Positions 42,580 through 49,642 of a stretch of 64,000 nt of DNA are shown here, in pieces. The stretch lies in assembly GCA_963811365.1 (NCBI GenBank), contig CAWEQW010000002.1, forward strand, positions 434,001 through 498,000, written 5' to 3'. The position numbers were made by a program, and so were the translations under genes. The notes under the pieces were generated by a model, which worked only from the letters and a program-made list of their open reading frames with translations, was not told the origin of the DNA and did not search any database. Source of the DNA: CAWEQW01 sp963811365 (GTDB lineage Bacteria; Actinomycetota; Actinomycetes; Propionibacteriales; Nocardioidaceae). Each line of letters begins with the position of its first letter. Within the stretch, counting starts at the first letter, position 1.

Positions 42580-42990
42580 ATGGACCTCGAGCAGGCAGCC
42601 GCGTTCGTCGCCACCCACCACCGTGCCGTGCTCGCGACGCGCACGGCCTCCGGCGGCGTGCAGCAGAGTCCCGTCCTCGTCGGTGTGGACGCCGAAGGTC
42701 GCTTCGTGGTGAGCAGCCGCGAGGCGGCGTACAAGACCCGCAACCTGCGCCGGGACCCGTGGGCCCAGCTCTGCGTGCTCTCCGACGCGTTCTTCGGCGA
42801 CTGGCTCGTGGTCGAGGGCGAGGCCGAGGTGCTGAGCCTGCCCGGGGCGACCGAGCCCCTGGTGGACTACTACCGGAGGGTGGCCGGCGAGCACGACGAC
42901 TGGGACGCCTACCGGGCCAGCCTCGTCGAGCAGCAGCGCGTCGCGATCCGGGTCACCGGGCTCCGGGCCGGACCGGACAGGCGCGGATGA
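42580..42990 (+). CDS. PPOX-class F420/FMN-dependent oxidoreductase
   Basis: 136 residues, split-barrel flavin/F420-binding fold. The signs are AAAFVATHHRAVLATRTASGGVQQSPVLVGVDAEGRFVVSSREAAYKTRNLRRDPWAQLCVL, with the cofactor-contacting SSREAAYKTRNLRRDP, and LVVEGEAEVLSLPGA. Many actinobacterial members use F420 to reduce small molecules; the substrate is not known. The frame is open upstream, but ATG 42580 (MDLEQAAAF) is the family start. It precedes iscS by 28 bp on the same strand. Confidence 0.82.
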   Translation: MDLEQAAAFVATHHRAVLATRTASGGVQQSPVLVGVDAEGRFVVSSREAAYKTRNLRRDPWAQLCVLSDAFFGDWLVVEGEAEVLSLPGATEPLVDYYRRVAGEHDDWDAYRASLVEQQRVAIRVTGLRAGPDRRG

Positions 42991-43018
42991 GCCGCAAGGC
43001 CGTAGGCTTGAAGATGCA

Positions 43019-44248
43019 ATGAACGCGAAGGTTGCCATGAACCAGTCCGTCTATCTCGACCATGCCGCGACGACGCCGATGCGCGCCGACGCGGTCGCCG
43101 CGATGTCCGCACAGCTCGTCCGGACCGGCAACCCGTCGTCGCTGCACGCCTCCGGACGGCAGGCCCGCCGGGTCGTCGAGGAGTCCCGCGAGACCATCGC
43201 GCACGCTGTGGGCTGTCGGCCCGGTGAGCTGGTGTTCACCTCGGGCGGCACCGAGTCGGACAACCTCGCGGTGCAGGGCATCTACCGGGCCCGGCGCGCC
43301 GCCGACCCGCGGCGCACCCGCATCCTGACGACCGCGGTGGAGCACCATGCGGTGCTCGACACCGCGCGGTGGCTCGGCGAGCACTCCGGCGCGGAGGTCG
43401 AGCTGCTGCCGGTCGACGACCGCGGCCGGCTCGACGTCGCGGCGCTGCGCGGTGCCGTGGAGCGCGACCCGGGCTCCGTGGCGCTCGTCTCGGTGATGTG
43501 GGCCAACAACGAGGTCGGCACGGTGCAGCCGGTCGACGAGGCGGTGCAGGTCGCCCACTCCTACGACATCCCGGTGCACACCGACGCCGTCCAGGCGGTG
43601 GGCCAGGTGCCGGTCGACGTCGCCGGCAGCGGTGTCGACGCGCTGACCCTGACCGCGCACAAGGTCGGCGGCCCGTTCGGCGTCGGCGGCCTCGTCGTAC
43701 GACGGGAGCTGGCGCTGGAGCCACTGCTGCACGGCGGCGGCCAGGAGCGCGACATCCGCTCGGGGACGCTCGACGCCCCCGCGATCTCCGGCTTCGCCAG
43801 GGCCGTCGAGCTCGCGGTGGAGCAGCGGGAGGAGTACGCCGCTCGGCTGGCCGCGTTGCGCGACGACCTGGTGAGCCGGGTTCGTGCCGTCGTGCCCGGG
43901 GCGACGGTCAACGGCGACCCTCGGCCCGGGCACCGGCTCCCCGGCAACGCCCACCTGACGTTCCCCGGCTGCGAGGGCGACTCACTCCTGATGCTGCTGG
44001 ATGCCCGCGGGATCGAGTGCTCCACCGGGTCGGCCTGCTCGGCCGGTGTCGCGCAGGCGTCCCACGTCCTGCTCGCCATGGGTCGCGACGCCGAGTCGGC
44101 GCGGGGCTCCTTGCGCTTCTCCCTGGGGCACACCAGCACCGCCGCCGACGTGGCCGCGCTCGTCGACGCGATCGGCCCGGTCGTCGAGCGGGCCAGGGCC
44201 GCCGGTGCCGTGGCCGGGCTGTCGTCCGCCAAGAAGCTGGCCGGCTGA
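43019..44248 (+). CDS. iscS: Cysteine desulfurase
   Basis: 409 residues, fold-type I PLP enzyme that takes sulfur from cysteine for tRNA thiolation and Fe–S clusters. It opens VYLDHAATTPMRADAV. The pyridoxal lysine is in ALTLTAHKVGGPFGVGGLVV, and the persulfide Cys lies in GIECSTGSACSAGVAQASHV. ATG 43019 is used; ATG 43037 (MNQSVYLDH) is an alternative. mnmA follows 4 bp after the stop, and IscS hands sulfur to MnmA, so the pair makes sense as an operon. The order matches M. tuberculosis Rv3025c–Rv3024c. Confidence 0.94.
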   Translation: MNAKVAMNQSVYLDHAATTPMRADAVAAMSAQLVRTGNPSSLHASGRQARRVVEESRETIAHAVGCRPGELVFTSGGTESDNLAVQGIYRARRAADPRRTRILTTAVEHHAVLDTARWLGEHSGAEVELLPVDDRGRLDVAALRGAVERDPGSVALVSVMWANNEVGTVQPVDEAVQVAHSYDIPVHTDAVQAVGQVPVDVAGSGVDALTLTAHKVGGPFGVGGLVVRRELALEPLLHGGGQERDIRSGTLDAPAISGFARAVELAVEQREEYAARLAALRDDLVSRVRAVVPGATVNGDPRPGHRLPGNAHLTFPGCEGDSLLMLLDARGIECSTGSACSAGVAQASHVLLAMGRDAESARGSLRFSLGHTSTAADVAALVDAIGPVVERARAAGAVAGLSSAKKLAG

Positions 44249-44252
44249 GCCG

Positions 44253-45359
44253 ATGCGCGTCCTGGCTGCCATGTCCGGCGGCGTCGACTCCGCCGTCGCC
44301 GCGGCCCGTGCCGTCGAGGCGGGGCACGAGGTGACCGGCGTGCACCTCGCCCTCTCGCGCAACCCGAACTCCTACCGCACCGGTGCACGCGGCTGCTGCA
44401 CGATCGAGGACGCCGGCGACGCTCGGCGGGCCGCCGACGTCATCGGCATCCCGTTCTACGTCTGGGACCTCAGCGACCGCTTCCACGAGGACGTGGTCGA
44501 GGACTTCGTCGCCGAGTACGCCGCCGGCCGGACGCCCAACCCATGCCTGCGCTGCAACGAGAAGATCAAGTTCGCCGCAGTGCTCGAACGGGCACTCGCC
44601 CTCGGGTTCGACGCAGTGGCCACCGGTCACTACGCGCGCCTCGAGACGGACCTGGAGGGCGTCGTCGCGTTGCACCGCGCCGTCGATGACGGCAAGGACC
44701 AGTCCTACGTGCTCGGGGTGCTGAACCAGCAGCAGCTCGCGCACGCGCTGTTCCCGTTGGGCGCCTCCACGAAGGCCGACGTCCGCGACGAGGCGGAGCG
44801 CCGCGGGCTCGCGGTGGCCCGGAAGCCGGACAGCCACGACGTCTGCTTCATCGCCGACGGTGACACCCCAGGCTGGCTGCGCGAGAGGCTCGGCGCGGGG
44901 AGCGGCACGATCGTCGACGCGGAGACGGGAGCGGTGCTCGGTGGGCATGACGGCGCCTTCGGCTTCACCATCGGCCAGCGCAAGGGTCTGCGGCTCGGCC
45001 GCCCCGCGCCGGATGGGCAGCCCCGGTTCGTGCTCGACATCGAGCCGGTCAGTGGAACGGTCACGGTGGGCCCGCGGGCCCTGCTCACGGTGGACGAGAT
45101 CGAAGGCACCCGCCCGCGCTGGTGCGGTCCGGCCCCGGACACCCCCGTCGAGGGCACCGTGCAGCTGCGCGCGCACGGTGGACGGCACCGGGCGCTGGTC
45201 ACCGTGGAGGACGGGACCGCCGACCGCGAGACGGTGCGGATCGCGCTGCTAGACCCCGCACAGGGGATCGCACCCGGGCAGGCCGCGGTGGTCTACGTCG
45301 GGAGCCGTGTGGTGGGCTCCTGCACGATCACGCGAACGGCGCTGAGGAGCGTGTCGTGA
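44253..45359 (+). CDS. mnmA: tRNA-specific 2-thiouridylase
   Basis: 368 residues; adenylates and thiolates U34 of Lys, Glu and Gln tRNAs with sulfur from IscS. The PP-loop is LAAMSGGVDSAVAAA. The first catalytic Cys lies in RTPNPCLRCNEKIKF and the second in DSHDVCFIADGD. GHYARLE and KDQSYVLGVLNQQQL are also characteristic, and the C-terminal barrels are present (FTIGQRKGLRLG, GSCTITRTA). Its stop overlaps the next start (GTGA), so it is co-translated with the metE-like gene. Confidence 0.95.
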   Translation: MRVLAAMSGGVDSAVAAARAVEAGHEVTGVHLALSRNPNSYRTGARGCCTIEDAGDARRAADVIGIPFYVWDLSDRFHEDVVEDFVAEYAAGRTPNPCLRCNEKIKFAAVLERALALGFDAVATGHYARLETDLEGVVALHRAVDDGKDQSYVLGVLNQQQLAHALFPLGASTKADVRDEAERRGLAVARKPDSHDVCFIADGDTPGWLRERLGAGSGTIVDAETGAVLGGHDGAFGFTIGQRKGLRLGRPAPDGQPRFVLDIEPVSGTVTVGPRALLTVDEIEGTRPRWCGPAPDTPVEGTVQLRAHGGRHRALVTVEDGTADRETVRIALLDPAQGIAPGQAAVVYVGSRVVGSCTITRTALRSVS

Positions 45360-46348
45360 CCGGGGCGACCGGGATCGGGTCGCTTCCCGGCGCGGACGCG
45401 ACCGAGTACCACGAGGCGGTCCGCATGGTCTTCGGCGAGCTGCCCGACTACCCGCACCTTCCCGAGCTGCCCGGCCGGGGCGCCCCGGCCGACCTGACCG
45501 GCCGGGCCCTCGCGATGATGTCCGGCCTGGGGGCGGACCTCCAGCCCGCCGGCTGGCGGCTGACCGACGCCTCGGGCATCGACCACCGCCGCGCTCGTTC
45601 GCTGCTCGCGCAGGACCTCGACGACGTCGAGGAGCAGGGCCAGGACTTCGAAGGGCCCTTCAAGGTGCAGGTCGCCGGGCCGTGGACGCTGGCGGCGACC
45701 GTCGAGCGACCGCGCGGTGACCGGGTGCTCGCCGACCACGGCGCCCGCCGTGAGCTGGCCCAGGCACTCGCCGAAGGGATCGGGGAGCACGTCGCGGACG
45801 TGCGGCGCCGGCTGGCGAACGCCTCGGTCGTCGTCCAGGTCGACGAGCCGTTGCTGCCGGCAGTGCTCGCGGCGACGGTGCCGACGGCGTCGGGGTTCGG
45901 CCGGCACCGGGGTGTCGACGCGGCCGGCGCCTCGCCCGCGCTCGAGTGGGTGTTCGCCGCCGTCGAGGCGGCCGGGGCGCGTCCGGTGGCGCACTGCTGT
46001 GCGGCGGAGGCACCCGTGGGGCTGCTCACGGGTGCGGGCGCCCGCGGCATCTCGGTCGACGTGACCACGCTGGCCCTCCCGGCGTACGACGCGCTGGCCG
46101 AGGCGGCCGAGCAGGGGTGCGACCTGCTGCTCGGTGTGGTGCCCTCGCGGCGGCCGTCGGCGGCACCGACGGAGACCGCGCTCACCGAACGCGTGCTGCG
46201 GCTGCTGGACATGCTGGGGATCGACCCGAGCGAGGCCGCGGACCGGCTGGTCGTCACGCCCACCTGCGGGCTGGCCGGCGCGGACGCAGGCTGGGCCCGG
46301 GAGGCGATCCGCCTCACCGCCGCGGTGGCGCGCAACCTCGCGCCGTAG
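45356..46348 (+). CDS. MetE C-terminal-like (vitamin-B12-independent methionine synthase family) protein
   Basis: 330 residues, corresponding only to the C-terminal catalytic barrel of MetE. TGIGSLPGADATEY is the family start, and the zinc ligands are visible as HCC in GARPVAHCCAAEAP and Cys in VVTPTCGLAGADAGWA. Such short proteins lack the tetrahydrofolate-binding N-terminal barrel and act on other methyl donors; M. tuberculosis Rv3015c is the syntenic equivalent. Substrate unknown. GTG 45356 overlaps the mnmA stop. A strong hairpin at 46363–46390 ends the operon. Confidence 0.85.
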   Translation: MTGATGIGSLPGADATEYHEAVRMVFGELPDYPHLPELPGRGAPADLTGRALAMMSGLGADLQPAGWRLTDASGIDHRRARSLLAQDLDDVEEQGQDFEGPFKVQVAGPWTLAATVERPRGDRVLADHGARRELAQALAEGIGEHVADVRRRLANASVVVQVDEPLLPAVLAATVPTASGFGRHRGVDAAGASPALEWVFAAVEAAGARPVAHCCAAEAPVGLLTGAGARGISVDVTTLALPAYDALAEAAEQGCDLLLGVVPSRRPSAAPTETALTERVLRLLDMLGIDPSEAADRLVVTPTCGLAGADAGWAREAIRLTAAVARNLAP

Positions 46349-46362
46349 CCGCGGTGCGCGAG

Positions 46363-46390
46363 GGCCGCACCTCCGCCTGGAGGTGCGGCC
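46363..46390. terminator. Strong hairpin terminator between convergent genes
   Basis: GGCCGCACCTCC (46363–46374) pairs perfectly with GGAGGTGCGGCC (46379–46390) around a GCCT loop. It lies between the metE-like stop and the MFS stop. There is no T-tract, as is common in actinobacteria. Confidence 0.75.
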
Positions 46391-46425
46391 GCGCACGGCC
46401 CTGAAGGGCCGGAACGCCGCGGCGG

Positions 46426-48039
46426 TCAGTGCGCCGGCACCGGCTCCTGGTCCTCGGTGGCCAGCTCCTGATGCTTGATGTTCAAGAACAGCGCCACGAT
46501 GACGGTGCCGACCCAGATCATGATCGCTCCGGTGAGGAACGCGTGCGTCGCGCCTTCGGTGAAGGCGACGTGGCCGACCTGCGTCGCGAACTCCTTGGCC
46601 TGTGCGGCGTCCGGCGCGTGGCCGGACTGCGCCGCAAGCGCCTTGCCGGCCACGCTCAGCGTGCGCACCTTCTCGGTGGTGAAGTGCACCGCGACCGTGC
46701 TCAGGGTGGCCAGCCCCAAGGCGCCGCCCACCTGCTGCATGGTGTTCAGGACGCCCGAGCCGATGCCCGAGTCGCGGGCGCCGACGCCGTGCACTGCGGT
46801 GAGCGTCATCGGCACGAAGGTCATGCCCATCCCGAGCGACATCAGCACGATGAACGGCAGGATGTCGGTGAGGTAGTGCGCGTGCACGCTCAGTCCGGTG
46901 ACGGAGTCGTCGTAGGGCATCCGGGAGAAGCCGAACAGCGCAGCACCCGCCATCAGCGTGCCGAGGCCGGCCAGCCACTTCGGGTCGATGATCGCGACGA
47001 GCCTGGAGGAGACGGTCGCGGCGACCACGATACCGGCGCTGAACGGCAGGAACGCGACGCCGGTGGCCAACGGTGACCAGCCGAGGACGTTCTGCACGAA
47101 CTGGCTCAGGAAGTAGAACATCGCGAACATCGCGGCCGGGACGAGCATCATCACGGCGAAGCTGGTGGCGCGGGCGCGGTTGGCGAGGATCCGGAACGGC
47201 AGCAGCGGGTGCGCCACCCGGCGCTCGATGACCACCAAGGTCAGCAGCAGCAGGGCTCCGACGACCAGCGCGGTGACGGTGAGGGGGTCGGCCCAGCCGT
47301 GGCGCGGGTCGCCGGCGCGGGTGAGGCCGTAGACGATGCTGACCAGGCCGAGCGTTCCGGACAGGGCGCCGGGAAGGTCGAGCTCGCCCGGGTGCGACTC
47401 GCTCTCGGCGAGCAGCCGCGGGGCGGCCAGCGCGGCACCGAGGCCGATCGGGACGTTGATCAGGAAGGTCAGTCGCCAACCCTCGACGGCGTGGCCGAAC
47501 AGGACCGGGGTCAGCCCGGTGAGCCAGCCACCGAGGATCAGACCGACGGCCGCGCCGGCGCCGGACATCGCGGCGTACACCGAGAACGCCCGGTTGCGCG
47601 CGGGCCCGGCCGGGAAGGTGGTGGTGATCAGTGCGAGCGCGGCCGGCGAGGCGATCGCCGCGCCCACGCCCTGGAGCCCGCGGGCGCCGAGCAGCAGCGC
47701 CTCGTTGGTCGCCAGGCCGCCCAGCAGGGAGGCGCCGGCGAAGATCGAGACGCCGACCATCAGCATCCGGCGGCGGCCGTAGAGGTCGCCGAGGCGGCCG
47801 CCCAGCAGCAGGAGACCACCGAAGGCCAGCGAGTAGCCGGTGACCACCCAGGAGAGGTTGGCCTGGGTGAAGCCCAGGTCGTCGCGGATGAACGGGAGTG
47901 CGATGTTCGCGATGGTGGCGTCGAGCACCACCATGAGCTGGGCCACCGAGATGAGCACGAGGGCCCATCCCAGGTGGCGGTGACCGTTGCCCGGCTGCAC
48001 GTCCGCGGGCGCGGTCGACGTCGTCGTCGTCGTCGTCAT
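46426..48039 (-). CDS. MFS drug exporter, DHA2 (EmrB/QacA) type
   Basis: 537 residues, about 14 membrane helices. Helix 1 is GWALVLISVAQLMVVLDATIANIALPFI, with the acidic VLDATI of the DHA2 family. Motif A is GGRLGDLYGRRRMLMVGVS, and motif C-like sequence is GAGAAVGLILGGWL. It exports drugs or other amphipathic compounds by proton antiport. The C-terminus has a larger loop (TEKVRTLSVAGKALAAQSGHAPDAAQAKEFATQV) before the last helix. ATG 48039 follows GAGGAAG. The TetR gene lies 62 bp upstream on the same strand and is its likely repressor. Confidence 0.92.
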   Translation of the reverse strand: MTTTTTTSTAPADVQPGNGHRHLGWALVLISVAQLMVVLDATIANIALPFIRDDLGFTQANLSWVVTGYSLAFGGLLLLGGRLGDLYGRRRMLMVGVSIFAGASLLGGLATNEALLLGARGLQGVGAAIASPAALALITTTFPAGPARNRAFSVYAAMSGAGAAVGLILGGWLTGLTPVLFGHAVEGWRLTFLINVPIGLGAALAAPRLLAESESHPGELDLPGALSGTLGLVSIVYGLTRAGDPRHGWADPLTVTALVVGALLLLTLVVIERRVAHPLLPFRILANRARATSFAVMMLVPAAMFAMFYFLSQFVQNVLGWSPLATGVAFLPFSAGIVVAATVSSRLVAIIDPKWLAGLGTLMAGAALFGFSRMPYDDSVTGLSVHAHYLTDILPFIVLMSLGMGMTFVPMTLTAVHGVGARDSGIGSGVLNTMQQVGGALGLATLSTVAVHFTTEKVRTLSVAGKALAAQSGHAPDAAQAKEFATQVGHVAFTEGATHAFLTGAIMIWVGTVIVALFLNIKHQELATEDQEPVPAH

Positions 48040-48101
48040 GTCTTCCTCGAAGGTCGGGTCGGCGGGCGAGCCGCCGGGGGAGTGACCTGGCCGGGGCCGG
48101 G

Positions 48102-48719
48102 TCAGGAGGGGGGCCGGGTCGCCGCGGGGACGATGATCTCGTCGACGACCTGGGCGATGGTGGTCTCGTCGGACCGCTGCCCCAGCACGAAGCTGCGGTG
48201 CATGACGATCCCGGCGAGCGCCGGAGCGAGCAGGTCGAGGTCCACGTCGGCGGTGATCTCACCGCGGGCCCGAGCCCGCTCGAAGATCCGACGGGAGGCC
48301 TCGATCTTGGGTCCGATGACCCGGGTCCGGAACTCCGCGGCGAAGGTCGGGTCGGCCTGCAGGGCGGTGATCACCGCTGCCAGGACGGCCGCCGACGTGT
48401 CCTCGCTGAGCCCGCCCGAGCCGCAGGCCATGAGGACGAGGTCGTCGCGCAGGGACCCGGTGTCGACCTCGGGCGCCGGGACGGTCTCCTTGGAGTGCAG
48501 GACGGCATCCACCACGAGGGAGGACTTCGTCGCCCAGCGCCGGTAGAGGGTCGCCTTGCTCGCCCGGGCCTCGGCAGCCACGGCGTCCATGGTGAGCCTG
48601 TCGTAGCCGACCCGCGCGAGCAGGTGCACGGTCGCGTCGAGGATCTCGCGCTCCCGCTCGCCCTCGACCCGGGGACGGCGGGTCTCGGGTCGGCCGATCG
48701 TACGCAAGGTCGGACCCAT
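48102..48719 (-). CDS. TetR-family regulator
   Basis: 205 residues. The N-terminal HTH is REREILDATVHLLARVGYDRLTMDAVAAEARASKATLYRRWATKSSLVVDAV, fully typical of TetR/AcrR; the C-terminal ligand domain includes a TetR_C_16-like segment (LLAPALAGIVMHRSFVLGQ). ATG 48719 is chosen because GGAGGAGGTCCAC precedes it; the frame is open up to 48752. A 15-bp palindrome at 48788–48802 is the probable operator. It likely represses itself and the MFS exporter. Confidence 0.92.
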   Translation of the reverse strand: MGPTLRTIGRPETRRPRVEGEREREILDATVHLLARVGYDRLTMDAVAAEARASKATLYRRWATKSSLVVDAVLHSKETVPAPEVDTGSLRDDLVLMACGSGGLSEDTSAAVLAAVITALQADPTFAAEFRTRVIGPKIEASRRIFERARARGEITADVDLDLLAPALAGIVMHRSFVLGQRSDETTIAQVVDEIIVPAATRPPS

Positions 48720-48749
48720 GTGGACCTCCTCCCGGGTAGGACGTGCTGT

Positions 48750-48785
48750 CACACGGACGCTTCACACGGACGCTTCACACGGACG
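48750..48785 (+). repeat. 13-bp tandem repeat in the tetR upstream region
   Basis: CACACGGACGCTT occurs twice, followed by a partial third copy (CACACGGACG). It lies between the tetR start and the 15-bp palindrome. Confidence 0.7.
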
Positions 48786-48787
48786 GT

Positions 48788-48802
48788 ACGGAACCGTTCC
48801 GT
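48788..48802. promoter_or_regulatory. 15-bp palindrome, probable TetR operator
   Basis: ACGGAACCGTTCCGT is a perfect palindrome around a central C, 69 bp upstream of tetR. Its form is like that of known TetR operators for efflux systems. Confidence 0.65.
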
Positions 48803-48823
48803 TTCATCAGAGCGTACGCCGCA

Positions 48824-48838
48824 TGCGTGCAGCACGCA
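48824..48838. promoter_or_regulatory. Second 15-bp palindrome before tetR
   Basis: TGCGTGCAGCACGCA, perfect around a central A. It may be another operator or the terminator of the hydrolase gene that ends at 48852. Confidence 0.35.
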
Positions 48839-48851
48839 AGTGATTTCTGGG

Positions 48852-49496
48852 TTACGTGGCTCCCGGGACGAAGGCCAGCGACCGGCTCGCCGCGAACCCG
48901 TTCCACTGCGCGACCTGGCGGACCATGTAGTGCCCGACGCCGCCCATGTCGTGGCTCTCCACCGATGCCGCGACCGTCGCCGCTCGCTGGACGAACGCCC
49001 GGGCCTGGACCGCCGAGGTGATCCGGTCACGCCGGCCGTGCGCGGCGGCGACGTGCCGGCCGCGCAGAGGTCCGACCGGCTCCTCGGACGGCCACCACGG
49101 CGCCAGTGCCACGACGCCGGTGACCGAGGGGTGGTCGGCGACCGCGACAGCGGTCCGGCCGCCCATCGAGTGCCCCAGCAGCACGACGGGAAGGTCGCCG
49201 AGCTCGGAGCGCACCACGTCGAGGGCCCAGCGGGCGTCGGGCACCGGCGACGGTGGCGCGGAGGTGCCGGCGTTCCAGCCCACGACCTGGTGGCGCAGCA
49301 GCCAGACCGCGACGTCGCGCTCGTGCAGCCGGCTGCGGATCTGCCACATCATCCAGCGCGACCGTTGCCAGGAGGCGCTGCCGGCGGTCACGACGTCGTA
49401 CCCCTCGGCCCGGCCGCCGTGCAGCATCAGCACCAGCCCGCGTGGACGCGCCACGCCGCAGCGGGTGAGGGCGCTGTCGGCGTCCGGCTCCGGCAT
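48852..49496 (-). CDS. Alpha/beta hydrolase
   Basis: 214 residues. The oxyanion strand is GLVLMLHGGRAEGYDVV, the nucleophile elbow GHSMGG (Ser near residue 108), and the acid and His are in AHGRRDRITS and GVGHYM. VVALAPWWPSEEP fits a dienelactone-hydrolase-like or esterase fold. Substrate unknown. The frame is open to 49535, but ATG 49496 (MPEPDADSA) is preferred. It lies on the same strand as tetR and MFS but is separated by the operator region. Confidence 0.82.
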   Translation of the reverse strand: MPEPDADSALTRCGVARPRGLVLMLHGGRAEGYDVVTAGSASWQRSRWMMWQIRSRLHERDVAVWLLRHQVVGWNAGTSAPPSPVPDARWALDVVRSELGDLPVVLLGHSMGGRTAVAVADHPSVTGVVALAPWWPSEEPVGPLRGRHVAAAHGRRDRITSAVQARAFVQRAATVAASVESHDMGGVGHYMVRQVAQWNGFAASRSLAFVPGAT

Positions 49497-49630
49497 CAGC
49501 GATCCTCGTTTCTGCGAACAGGGCCTCCCGGTCAAGGGCAGACCGGTCGGTCAGGGCGGGCCGGTCGGCCAGGGCAGGCAGTCTCGGGCCGCCGCGCAGC
49601 GGCCCGAGACGGTATGTCGGCGCCGCACGG

Positions 49631-49636
49631 CAAGAT
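49631..49636 (+). promoter_or_regulatory. Candidate leaderless -10 box of ligA
   Basis: CAAGAT 6 nt before ATG 49643; the same hexamer and spacing occur at 6004–6009. Confidence 0.35.
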
Positions 49637-49642
49637 AGCCCC

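Noticed and set aside
48750..48785. CRISPR-like short repeats
   Set aside because: The 13-bp units are directly adjacent with no spacers, and there are no cas genes.
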